A stretch of 20,614 nt of DNA from Megamonas hypermegale (lineage in GTDB: Bacteria; Bacillota; Negativicutes; Selenomonadales; Selenomonadaceae): NCBI GenBank assembly GCA_002314325.1, contig DCFC01000029.1, positions 100,120 to 120,733 on the forward strand, read 5' to 3'. The notes below the pieces were generated by a model. It saw only the letters and a list, made by a program, of their open reading frames with translations. It was not told the origin of the DNA and did not search any database. This document shows positions 8,388 to 15,546 of this stretch, piece by piece; position 1 is the stretch's first letter, and each line of letters begins with the position of its first letter. The translations under genes and the position numbers were made by a program.

Positions 8388-8555
8388 TTATTTATGGTGC
8401 GAATTATGCATCATGCGTTCCTTGCTGGAATGGTTCCAGATTTCGCGATGTTCCTGTCTGGCAATCATCGGGACATCCGTCGTTCCGCCCGTCTGCACCA
8501 CATCGAGGAAAAACTCCGTACCGCTTACCACTACTCTATATCTTCTAGTCTGCAT
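8388..8555 (-). CDS. Small 55-aa protein after oadB, unrecognised
   Basis: An ATG at 8553-8555 opens a 55-codon ORF, 25 nt after the oadB stop and ending just before the terminator, so it fits as the last gene of the operon. An AGAAAGG lies 11 nt upstream of the ATG. The sequence starts MQTRRYRVVVSGTEFFLDVV, a strand-turn-strand pattern like the start of biotin-carrier proteins of decarboxylases (K-Y-x-V-x-V-x-G-x-x-F). It then turns polar and His-rich (HHK end), with no biotinylation motif. Veillonella methylmalonyl-CoA decarboxylase has a 55-aa epsilon subunit, and the length match is suggestive only. It could equally be a decayed carrier gene. The reading frame is long enough for this region to make coding likely but not certain. 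Confidence 0.5.
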   Translation of the reverse strand: MQTRRYRVVVSGTEFFLDVVQTGGTTDVPMIARQEHREIWNHSSKERMMHNSHHK

Positions 8556-8580
8556 TCAAACCAAAACCTTTCTAAATTAA

Positions 8581-9699
8581 TCAACCGCCGAACATGGCGA
8601 GCATTGTACCGGCTGCTACGGCCGTACCGATTACACCGGCAACATTCGGTCCCATAGCGTGCATGAGCAGATAGTTGCTTGGATTGGCTTTCTGCCCTTC
8701 AATCTGGGATACACGCGCCGCCATAGGCACTGCTGATACACCGGCTGAGCCGATAAGCGGATTGATTTTGCCACCGCTCATCTTGCACATAAGTTTGCCG
8801 AAAAGCACGCCGGCCGCTGTACCGCCGGCAAATGCAACAAGTCCCAGGAATATAATTTCTATCGTCTGCAAACGCAGGAATTTATCAGCCGACATGGTAA
8901 GACCGGTACCGAGTGCGAGAAATATCGTTACGATATTGCAAAGTGCGTTCTGCGCCGTATCGGAAAGACGGTCGGTAACACCCGATTCACGAAACAGATT
9001 GCCGAGCATCAGCATACCGATAAGCGAGGCAATCGGCGGCAAAAGCAAACTGATTACGATTGTACACATAATCGGGAAAACGATGCGTTCAAATTTCGTA
9101 ACGGTTCTGAGCTGACCCATTTTTATCGCACGTTCTTTTTTCGTAGTCAAAAGACGCATGATAGGCGGCTGAATGAGCGGAACGAGCGACATGTACGAAT
9201 ACGCTGCAACAGCGATTGCGCCTAGCAAATCCGGTGCCAGTTTTGTCGTGAGGTAAATCGCCGTCGGGCCGTCTGCACCGCCGATAATACCGATGGATGC
9301 CGCTTCATTGACATTAAAGCCCAAAAGCATTGCGCCAATGAGTGCTATAAACACGCCGAACTGCGCCGCAGCGCCGAGCATCAGTGTCGACGGATTGGCG
9401 ATAAGCGGGCCGAAGTCCGTCATTGCGCCGACTCCCAAAAAGATGAGCGGCGGGAATATTTCCATCTGTATGCCCTGTCCTATTGCCCACATCAAGCCTT
9501 CATCAAAGCCCGTATTCGGAAAATTCGCCAGTACGCAGCCGAAAGCAATCGGCGCTAATAGTAGCGGCTCATAACCTCTGCCGATGGCCAGATATAATAA
9601 AACGAGTCCGACTATTATCATGATTATATTGCCCATGTTCAATACGCTGTAACCGCTGTCGTACCAAACGGACTGTAATGCAACTAAAAAAGCCTCCAT
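8581..9699 (-). CDS. oadB: Na+-translocating decarboxylase beta subunit (OadB/GcdB/MmdB family)
   Basis: The beta subunit is the membrane channel that couples decarboxylation of carboxybiotin to Na+ export. I chose the ATG at 9699 (372 aa) because GGAGG lies 7 nt upstream; a TTG five codons earlier is inside that Shine-Dalgarno region. The protein is almost entirely membrane-embedded. It contains the family blocks [21 protein letters not shown] (Asp143, the Na+-binding aspartate region) and [15 protein letters not shown]. It also has [16 protein letters not shown] and [13 protein letters not shown]. It follows oadG by 32 nt. No carboxyltransferase alpha subunit or biotin carrier is encoded in the window, so the substrate (oxaloacetate, methylmalonyl-CoA, glutaconyl-CoA or malonate) cannot be told. 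The missing subunits are presumably elsewhere. Confidence 0.9.
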   Translation of the reverse strand: MEAFLVALQSVWYDSGYSVLNMGNIIMIIVGLVLLYLAIGRGYEPLLLAPIAFGCVLANFPNTGFDEGLMWAIGQGIQMEIFPPLIFLGVGAMTDFGPLIANPSTLMLGAAAQFGVFIALIGAMLLGFNVNEAASIGIIGGADGPTAIYLTTKLAPDLLGAIAVAAYSYMSLVPLIQPPIMRLLTTKKERAIKMGQLRTVTKFERIVFPIMCTIVISLLLPPIASLIGMLMLGNLFRESGVTDRLSDTAQNALCNIVTIFLALGTGLTMSADKFLRLQTIEIIFLGLVAFAGGTAAGVLFGKLMCKMSGGKINPLIGSAGVSAVPMAARVSQIEGQKANPSNYLLMHAMGPNVAGVIGTAVAAGTMLAMFGG

Positions 9700-9731
9700 A
9701 AACAATGCCTCCAATCATTTATGTATTTTCC

Positions 9732-10025
9732 TTATAATTTCTTTATGGATTTGATTTCAAAATCACGGCAGCCGTAAGCCATTAAAGACGTAGTTATAAC
9801 TGCTATCAATGTTTTTTCCGCCATAACGTCCGCCGCTGATTTTTCCGGTTTCACCGGTTTCGGCTTTTTCGTTATTACTTTGCCCACTTTCACCGGCTTT
9901 TTGCTTTTGCTCTTGGTCGGGTCGATATAATGTATAAACTTTATGAGTAAGCCCAACACATACAGAACCGCAAAAACAATTACCATATTTATTACTGTAA
10001 TTAAAATAGGATTTGGTGCATCCAT
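9732..10025 (-). CDS. oadG: OadG-family small subunit of Na+-pump decarboxylase
   Basis: This small membrane subunit assembles the decarboxylase complex. The 97-aa product has one N-terminal transmembrane helix (about residues 8-30, MVIVFAVLYVLGLLIKFI). A Lys/Pro-rich linker (about 36-62) follows, then a conserved C-terminal block TLIAVITTSLMAYG ending FEIKSIKKL, typical of the OadG/MmdD/GcdD family. AGAAGGGTGG precedes the ATG. It is the first gene of a short minus-strand operon with oadB and a 55-aa ORF. Another ORF of nearly the same span in a second frame has no such features. Which of the related decarboxylases it serves is unknown. Confidence 0.85.
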   Translation of the reverse strand: MDAPNPILITVINMVIVFAVLYVLGLLIKFIHYIDPTKSKSKKPVKVGKVITKKPKPVKPEKSAADVMAEKTLIAVITTSLMAYGCRDFEIKSIKKL

Positions 10026-10054
10026 ATCTATGCCACCCTTCTGAAATTTGATAC

Positions 10055-10060
10055 ATTATA
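10055..10060 (-). promoter_or_regulatory. Candidate -10 element upstream of oadG
   Basis: On the minus strand TATAAT reads from 10060 to 10055, about 30 nt before oadG and just upstream of its Shine-Dalgarno. The region before it is A/T-rich and no clear TTGACA is seen at 16-18 bp, so this is a weak call. The rest of 10061-10150 shows no gene. Confidence 0.3.
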
Positions 10061-10150
10061 AATTCTTGAAAAAAAATTTAAATCCTGCCAATCTCCTGAA
10101 AATTTTCAAAAAAATTGTAAATTACTGAAATATTATTACCGCATTTTATT

Positions 10151-10258
10151 TAAACTATGCAATTCGGTTATAAAAAATAAGGGTTCTATAATAAATGTTG
10201 GGGTAAGAGAAAATTTTCTCGCTTCAACATTTATTATAGAACCATAAACTATGCAATT
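10151..10258. repeat. Long palindrome between 14-bp direct repeats
   Basis: TAAACTATGCAATT occurs at 10151-10164 and again at 10245-10258. Between them lies a perfect 19-bp inverted repeat (10182-10200 with 10225-10243), whose 24-nt centre contains a second palindrome, GAGAAAATTTTCTC (10207-10220). The arrangement resembles a small non-coding insertion (MITE-like) with target-site duplication. The palindrome is not symmetric within the repeats, which argues some caution. Confidence 0.6.
10182..10243 (-). terminator. Terminator of the cdaA-rlmI operon
   Basis: Read on the minus strand, the 19-bp stem is followed by CTTATTTTTTATA, so it can act as an intrinsic terminator about 45 nt after the rlmI stop. 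It separates that operon from oadG. Confidence 0.6.
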
Positions 10259-10287
10259 TAATAAGGTTTGTTTTTTATGTTTTAGAA

Positions 10288-11508
10288 TTACACAATCTGG
10301 AACAGGTAAAATTTTAGATAATATGTTTCCGGTATGCCGAATACAATCGGATGGTCCGGCGACTGCTGGCGCGCTTCAATCTGGCGCAGCGTCACTTTTG
10401 CATCGGAAGCTGCCTCATTCAGCATTTTCAGGAATAAGTCCTCTTTCATGAAATGCGAACATGAGCAGGTCGCCAGATAGCCGCCGCGCGGCAGAAGTTT
10501 CATCGCGCGCAGGTTTATATCCTTATAGCCGCGGTACGCATTCGTTACCGTAGCATGTGATTTCGTAAATGCCGGCGGGTCCAGAATAATAAAATCGTAA
10601 TCTTTATTTTTTTCTTCAATCAGTTTTGTAAGCAGATTAAACACGTCGGCTTTTATCGCCGTGACATTTGTCAAACCGTTCATCTCGATATTTTTCGTCG
10701 TCATATCCACAGCTTCCTGCGAAATATCCACGGCTGTGACGCTCTGTGCTCCGCCGCGAGCGGCGTTTAAGGCGAAGGCTCCCGTATGCGTAAAGCAGTC
10801 CAGCACTTTTCTGCCTTTTGCCAGATGAGCTACGGCGCGGCGGTTGTATTTCTGGTCGAGGAAAAAGCCGGTTTTCTGTCCGTTTTCCACATCCACATTG
10901 TATTTTATGCCGTTTTCCGTAATTACAAGCGTCGTATGTTCTTTCGCTTCATCAAGCAACGGATTTTTATAAAATCCCTTGTATTCTTCCATGCCTTCCA
11001 GTTTGCGGATTTTAACGTCGTTGCGTTCATATAGACAGTTGATTTCTTCACCGTAGCTGCGCATGATTTCAATTATTTTCGTGAAGATAACATCTTTGCG
11101 CAGCTCGATACCGAGTGACAAAACCTGTGCCACCAGTACGTCTTCAAATTTGTCCACTGTAAGTCCCGGGAAATTGTCCGCTTCACCGAAAATCAGACGG
11201 CAGCAGTTAAAATCTTCACCCATAACCTGACGGCGGTAATTGAGCGCGTACTGCACTCTGCGCTGCCAGAAGGCTTCATCAAATTTATCATTGGCATTTG
11301 TCGAAATGATGCGCACGCGGATTTTGGAATTATCATTGATAAAACCTGTCCCCAGATATTTATCCTTACTGCTGTAAACATCGACTAAATCGCCGTTTGT
11401 ATATTTCCCGTCCACATCGGTTATCTCGTCGCTGAATACCCACGGATGGCCGTGACGTGCGGCGCGCTCGCCTTTCGGCGTGATTTTTATTTTCGTAAAT
11501 TCTCTCAT
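10288..11508 (-). CDS. rlmI: RlmI-like 23S rRNA (cytosine-C5) methyltransferase
   Basis: RlmI-type enzymes use S-adenosylmethionine to methylate a cytosine of 23S rRNA (C1962 in E. coli). The 406-aa product has an N-terminal PUA domain (about 1-75, with RHGHPWVFSDEI) and a central insert domain. The Rossmann-type methyltransferase domain (about 205-406) contains the SAM loop DCFTHTGAFAL (237-247), the acidic VDIS (260-263), DPPAF (310-314) and CSCSH (348-352). The last supplies the catalytic cysteine of m5C enzymes. The length matches RlmI. It starts 24 nt after the upstream FAD gene and is the last gene of the cdaA operon. Substrate position is inferred from family membership; other COG1092 enzymes are close relatives. 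Confidence 0.87.
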   Translation of the reverse strand: MREFTKIKITPKGERAARHGHPWVFSDEITDVDGKYTNGDLVDVYSSKDKYLGTGFINDNSKIRVRIISTNANDKFDEAFWQRRVQYALNYRRQVMGEDFNCCRLIFGEADNFPGLTVDKFEDVLVAQVLSLGIELRKDVIFTKIIEIMRSYGEEINCLYERNDVKIRKLEGMEEYKGFYKNPLLDEAKEHTTLVITENGIKYNVDVENGQKTGFFLDQKYNRRAVAHLAKGRKVLDCFTHTGAFALNAARGGAQSVTAVDISQEAVDMTTKNIEMNGLTNVTAIKADVFNLLTKLIEEKNKDYDFIILDPPAFTKSHATVTNAYRGYKDINLRAMKLLPRGGYLATCSCSHFMKEDLFLKMLNEAASDAKVTLRQIEARQQSPDHPIVFGIPETYYLKFYLFQIV

Positions 11509-11532
11509 TTATTGTATTTCCTTTTCTTTTAA

Positions 11533-13131
11533 TTAATTTTCTTCCGTTAAATACGCATAAGCGGCGTTCACGCCGTCTACGGCAGCGCTCATTATTCCGC
11601 CGGCATAGCCTGCACCTTCACCGATTGGATAAAAACCGGCTACATTGACAGACATGTAACTATCACGGTTGCGTACAATGCGGCACGGAGCGGATGAACG
11701 CATTTCCACGCCGGTCATGACGGCTCTTTCATCGGCAAAACCGTGAATTTTTCCGTCGAAATACGGCAGTGCTTCTGCCAGCATCTGCGCCGTAAAATCG
11801 GGCAGACAGTCATGCAGATTGCAAAGCGTAATACCCGGTCTGTATGTCGGTTCCGTCAGAAAATTATCAGAACCCGTTTTATTTTGCAGAAAATCGCCGA
11901 CGGTCTGCACCGGCGCATGATAATTTCTGCCGCCGCAGATAAATGCCAATTCTTCGTAACGGCGCTGAAAGGCGATGCCGTCCAGCACATTATGGCCGAA
12001 ATCATCCGGCGTTACATTTACAAGCAGAGCGCTGTTGGCTGTGCCGGAGTCACGTTGGTAATTGCTCATGCCGTTGACAACGACACGGCCGGTTTCTGAA
12101 GCCGCCGCTACGACCTGTCCGCCCGGACACATGCAGAAGGAATATACGCTGCGTCCTTTCTGCTTGTTATTGTAAGTCAGCGCATAATCGGCAACCGGCA
12201 ATAGCGGATTGCCCGCATCTGTGCCGTACTGCGCTTCGTCAATGAGCGACTGCGGGTGTTCGATACGCACACCGACGGCAAACGGCTTTGCCTGCATGGA
12301 CAGCCCTTTGTCAAACAGCATTTTATACGTATCCCGGGCGCTGTGCCCTATGCCGAAAAACACTTCCGAGCAATCATATTTGTCGGCGTGATTTATCTCT
12401 ATGCCTGCTATTTTATTGTTTTTTATAATTACGTCCGTTACGAGCGAATTAAAATGAATTTCTCCGCCGAGCGAAATTATTTTTTTGCGGATATTTTTCA
12501 CTACGGTGCGCAGAATATCCGTGCCGATATGCGGCTTATGCAGATATTTTATCTCCGGCGGTGCTCCCGCTTCGACAAAGGCGCAAAGCACATCGCTGAT
12601 TTTACTATCGTTTATGCGCGTTGTCAATTTTCCGTCGGAAAAAGTACCGGCTCCGCCTTCGCCGAACTGTACATTGGAATTTTCCTTCAACGCGCCGCCC
12701 TGCCAGAAATTTTCTATATCGCGATGGCGCGTGTCCACATCGCAGCCGCGCTCAAATATAAGCGGGCTATAGCCGTTTTGCGCCAGCGTCAGAGCACAGA
12801 ACATTCCCGCCGGTCCGAAGCCGACGACAATCGGTCTGTGCCTATTCACTTTTACGGGTTTTATTTTTTCCGCTTTTTTTATCTGCACAAGCTCCACGTT
12901 TTTATCATGCTTTAATTTAGCTAGTACCTTTTTTTCGGCGATATTCACTTTTACGTCCAGAATATAGACGTAATTTATCGGTGCACCCTTATACCGTCTG
13001 GCATCAATGCCTTTACGCACAATTACCACCTCAGAAATTGCCTGAGGTGGTAATTTTAAGCGTTTAGCCGCCAGAACATCAATAGGGGATACATCATTAA
13101 ACGGTACATTAAAATTTTTTATTCTTATCAT
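11533..13131 (-). CDS. Uncharacterised FAD-dependent dehydrogenase (COG2509-type)
   Basis: The 532-aa protein has an N-terminal alpha/beta domain of about 95 residues. An FAD-binding Rossmann fold follows, marked by VVGFGPAGMFCALTLAQNG (GxGxxG at 104-109). Further blocks are FGEGGAGTFSDGKLTTR, GIGHSARDTY, FCMCPGGQVVAA, and near the C terminus a second flavin-contact block, IGEGAGYAGGIMSAA. These are the marks of a widespread but functionally unassigned dehydrogenase family; no substrate can be given. It follows cdaR by 27 nt and precedes rlmI by 24 nt, so it is in the same operon. The coding sequence contains a perfect inverted repeat early on, listed separately. Confidence 0.85.
   Translation of the reverse strand: MIRIKNFNVPFNDVSPIDVLAAKRLKLPPQAISEVVIVRKGIDARRYKGAPINYVYILDVKVNIAEKKVLAKLKHDKNVELVQIKKAEKIKPVKVNRHRPIVVGFGPAGMFCALTLAQNGYSPLIFERGCDVDTRHRDIENFWQGGALKENSNVQFGEGGAGTFSDGKLTTRINDSKISDVLCAFVEAGAPPEIKYLHKPHIGTDILRTVVKNIRKKIISLGGEIHFNSLVTDVIIKNNKIAGIEINHADKYDCSEVFFGIGHSARDTYKMLFDKGLSMQAKPFAVGVRIEHPQSLIDEAQYGTDAGNPLLPVADYALTYNNKQKGRSVYSFCMCPGGQVVAAASETGRVVVNGMSNYQRDSGTANSALLVNVTPDDFGHNVLDGIAFQRRYEELAFICGGRNYHAPVQTVGDFLQNKTGSDNFLTEPTYRPGITLCNLHDCLPDFTAQMLAEALPYFDGKIHGFADERAVMTGVEMRSSAPCRIVRNRDSYMSVNVAGFYPIGEGAGYAGGIMSAAVDGVNAAYAYLTEEN
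13021..13055. repeat. 14-bp perfect inverted repeat inside the FAD dehydrogenase gene
   Basis: AATTACCACCTCAG (13021-13034) and CTGAGGTGGTAATT (13042-13055) are separated by 7 nt. It covers codons 26-38 (residues KLPPQAISEVVIV). In the mRNA it would make a strong hairpin about 75 nt after the start codon. No T run follows, so it is not a terminator. Chance, an operator or an mRNA structure are all possible. Confidence 0.8.
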
Positions 13132-13158
13132 TTAACATTCCTCTATCAGTTAATTCAT

Positions 13159-14118
13159 TCATGTTTTATCGGCTTCGTGTTCCGTTTTTGCCGCATTGCT
13201 GTCTTTTTTCGTGATTTCCACCGTAACGACAGCCTCCTGCACGGAAGCCGTTACGCCGTCCGGAATAACAAGTTTCACCGTCTTTTTCGTCGGCGCCGAC
13301 ATTTCCGCCAGCGAAATATTTTCAGTCGACAGATACGTCATATTGCCGATAATATCAATATTGCCGCTCACTTCGATTTTTTCCGGTTCAACCCGCACCG
13401 ATTTTAAAATATAATCATTCGGCAAATCGGACATGAGCGTAGGTTTTATATCAATGACTTTCGTATTCAGACCGCGTGCCAGAATAATTGAAACATCAAC
13501 TGTCTTCGGCAGCAGATGTATGCCTTCGATTTCCTTGTCCTTATCATTGACGGCTATGAGCGGCACTGTAACACTGAAGTTTTCCGTATTGCCGTTGACA
13601 CCGATATAGCCGACGGCTGCCGTAACCTGATTTAAAATGCTCACAGGGCCTTCAACCGTTATATCCTGCAATGACTGGTCCACACTGGCAACGACTTTGC
13701 CGTCGCCCGGAATACCGGACAGGTTCAGACGGACAGGCACCTGTTTCTGTTCGATTTTATCGACATTCAGCGTTATTTTCGTCGGTCCTAAAGATACAAG
13801 CTCAAAACCGCTCGGCAGAACCGTCTGTATCTGCAGCTCCTGCATACCGCTGTCCACGCCGTTCAAATCAACATATGCCTTGAAATTCGTTTCGTCTATG
13901 TTCGAAAACAGTGAACGCGGCGCGCGCACTCTCATCTTTACATTTTCGACATCTTTGGAAATCTGATACCCTTCCGGCGCGTTCGTGATACTGATTGGCA
14001 CCGTATACGTGTTTTCTATCTGCGGGTTCTGGTCATTCATAACGAAAATCCAGCAGCCAATCGCCACGACCAAAGCCAAACATTTTTCAGGAAGATTTTT
14101 TCTAAAAAAGCTTATCAT
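13159..14118 (-). CDS. cdaR: CdaR (YbbR-domain) regulator of diadenylate cyclase
   Basis: CdaR is a membrane-anchored extracytoplasmic protein that modulates CdaA. I chose the ATG at 14118. It overlaps the cdaA stop as ATGA, and GGAGG lies 8 nt upstream; the reading frame extends further upstream only inside cdaA. The 319-aa product has a short cytoplasmic start, one transmembrane helix (about 12-29, LALVVAIGCWIFVM) and then repeated YbbR domains. These are beta-rich units of about 75-80 residues, visible as recurring V.V...P.....V.G motifs such as ITVEGPVSILNQV and IEVSGNIDIIGNM. At least three repeats are evident. The pairing with cdaA is the standard arrangement. In many Firmicutes glmM follows, but here an FAD dehydrogenase does. 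Confidence 0.92.
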   Translation of the reverse strand: MISFFRKNLPEKCLALVVAIGCWIFVMNDQNPQIENTYTVPISITNAPEGYQISKDVENVKMRVRAPRSLFSNIDETNFKAYVDLNGVDSGMQELQIQTVLPSGFELVSLGPTKITLNVDKIEQKQVPVRLNLSGIPGDGKVVASVDQSLQDITVEGPVSILNQVTAAVGYIGVNGNTENFSVTVPLIAVNDKDKEIEGIHLLPKTVDVSIILARGLNTKVIDIKPTLMSDLPNDYILKSVRVEPEKIEVSGNIDIIGNMTYLSTENISLAEMSAPTKKTVKLVIPDGVTASVQEAVVTVEITKKDSNAAKTEHEADKT

Positions 14119-14936
14119 TTTCTCTGCCTCCATTTCAGGACAACATCCTGCAACGTTGTTTTGCGCGGTGAAAAGATTGGCATCAAATACTGTTCCAGCT
14201 GCTGCGCATCCAGATGACGGAAAATACGTCCCGCTTCCGCCACGGAGACGGTTCCCGTTTCTTCGCTGACGATAACGATTACGGCATCGCACTGCTCCGA
14301 AAGACCGATGGCGGCGCGGTGGCGCGTACCGAGCTCCGTACTGAGCGACCTGTTGTCGGTGAGCGGCAAAAGACAGCCGGCAGCTACAAGACGGTTGCCG
14401 CGGATAACAGCCGCTCCGTCATGCAGCGGCGTATTCGGAATAAACACGTTGAGCAGAAACTCCGCACTTACTATACCGTCGATATGAATGCCGCTGGCGC
14501 AGATATCATTAAGCCCGATGTTGCGCTCCAATACGATTAACGCTCCCGTCTTCGTCGACGACATCTTCATAACGGCCGTCGTCAGCTCTGATACGAGCGA
14601 ACACGCTTCTTCATAGTTCAAAAGCACGGAACGCTTGAAAAATCTTCCTTCACCGATATGCTCCAACGCTCTGCGCAGTTCCGGTTGAAACACAATCGGC
14701 AGCGCTACGAATAATAAGGTAACGACTTTCTGCAGCAGCCAGTTTATCGCATGCAGCTCCAGCCAGCTTGTTACTATGGTCAATGCCAATAAAACCAGCA
14801 GCCCCTTTGTAAGTGTTATCGCTCTGGTATTTTCCACCATTTTATATACGCGGTATAAAATAAAAGCTACTATTAAAATATCAATGATATCCAATATACC
14901 TATGGTTTTTATAAGACCCTCTATCTGTATCAGCAT
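14115..14936 (-). CDS. cdaA: Diadenylate cyclase CdaA
   Basis: CdaA condenses two ATP into cyclic di-AMP, a second messenger controlling K+ and osmolyte balance and cell-wall homeostasis. The 273-aa product has three N-terminal transmembrane helices (about 15-31, 45-58, 65-82) and a DAC domain. That domain carries the catalytic LHDGAAVI (Asp173-Ala175) and GTRHRAAIG (Arg205-Arg207). Both motifs are intact and the length is typical. A GGGGAA Shine-Dalgarno precedes the ATG. It is the first gene of the cdaA-cdaR-FAD-rlmI operon and starts 73 nt downstream of the pilO stop. No clear terminator separates them, so read-through from the pilus operon is possible. Confidence 0.96.
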   Translation of the reverse strand: MLIQIEGLIKTIGILDIIDILIVAFILYRVYKMVENTRAITLTKGLLVLLALTIVTSWLELHAINWLLQKVVTLLFVALPIVFQPELRRALEHIGEGRFFKRSVLLNYEEACSLVSELTTAVMKMSSTKTGALIVLERNIGLNDICASGIHIDGIVSAEFLLNVFIPNTPLHDGAAVIRGNRLVAAGCLLPLTDNRSLSTELGTRHRAAIGLSEQCDAVIVIVSEETGTVSVAEAGRIFRHLDAQQLEQYLMPIFSPRKTTLQDVVLKWRQRK

Positions 14937-15009
14937 ACCGAAATTCCCCTATCCACAAAGTTAAAGTTACCTGTTATTATTCTACGCGCACGGACAAAAA
15001 TCCTTGTAT

Positions 15010-15546
15010 CTATTTATTATAATTATCTGTATAGATTTGTAAAGTCAAATTGCATGTCAAAGTGTCGTTTTCCGCATTCATTGTTCCCTGCTCGACAATT
15101 ACCGTGCGCGAAAACAGATTTACACTGCGCAGAAATGATAATAAGGAAAAATAATCGCCTTTCAGCGATACGTCGATATCCTGCGACGAGATATCCGCAT
15201 GTTTTTTCTCCGGCTGTATTTTCAGCGAGGTTATCACTACATTTGCCGTTTGCGCTGCCCGGCTGATTTGCTGCAGTGCTTCATCGGTCGCCGCGCCGGA
15301 CGGAATTTTCTGTTTCAGAACGGCTAAATTGATATCAAGCTGTTTTTCATAAGCCGTTAAATCATTATTATGTATCAATGCAAAATTATTTATCTCCGCC
15401 AGCTCGCCGCTGTCCTGCTGTATCTGTCCGTTCAGCTCGGCAATACCGGCTGTGAGCGGTCTGTACACACAAAAAAACAGCAGTATTATCCATGCTGCTG
15501 TCAATCCCGCTGTCATAATCATATATTTATAATCACGCTTATTCAT
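15010..15546 (-). CDS. pilO: PilO-like type IV pilus assembly protein
   Basis: PilO pairs with PilN in the inner-membrane alignment complex of type IV pili. I chose the ATG at 15546 (178 aa), which overlaps the end of the upstream gene by 8 nt and has GAGG 9 nt before it. The protein has a short cytoplasmic start (MNKRDYKY), one transmembrane helix (about 9-28) and a coiled region (about 35-75) with ELNGQIQQDSGELAEI. A ferredoxin-like alpha/beta domain follows, with VSLKGDYFSLLSFLRSVN, the typical PilO signature. It is the last pilus gene in the window; no pilP or pilQ follows, although a diderm host would need a secretin elsewhere. Confidence 0.85.
   Translation of the reverse strand: MNKRDYKYMIMTAGLTAAWIILLFFCVYRPLTAGIAELNGQIQQDSGELAEINNFALIHNNDLTAYEKQLDINLAVLKQKIPSGAATDEALQQISRAAQTANVVITSLKIQPEKKHADISSQDIDVSLKGDYFSLLSFLRSVNLFSRTVIVEQGTMNAENDTLTCNLTLQIYTDNYNK

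Noticed and set aside
8394..8657. Plus-strand open frame after uraA
   Set aside because: It runs antisense over the 55-aa ORF and the oadB end and lies beyond the uraA terminator without a ribosome-binding site.
9700..9714. TTG start extending oadB by five codons
   Set aside because: The codons overlap the Shine-Dalgarno GGAGG that serves the ATG at 9699.
9763..10056. 97-codon frame overlapping oadG in another phase
   Set aside because: It is Tyr/Gly/Lys-rich with no membrane helix, whereas the oadG frame shows the full family pattern.
12256..12915. 219-codon open frame on the plus strand opposite the FAD dehydrogenase
   Set aside because: It is antisense to a well-supported gene, has no domain pattern and arises from the codon bias of the real gene.
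14119..14292. N-terminal extension of the cdaR reading frame
   Set aside because: These 58 codons lie wholly within cdaA, read as low-likelihood Arg/Gly-rich sequence, and precede the well-supported ATGA-coupled start.
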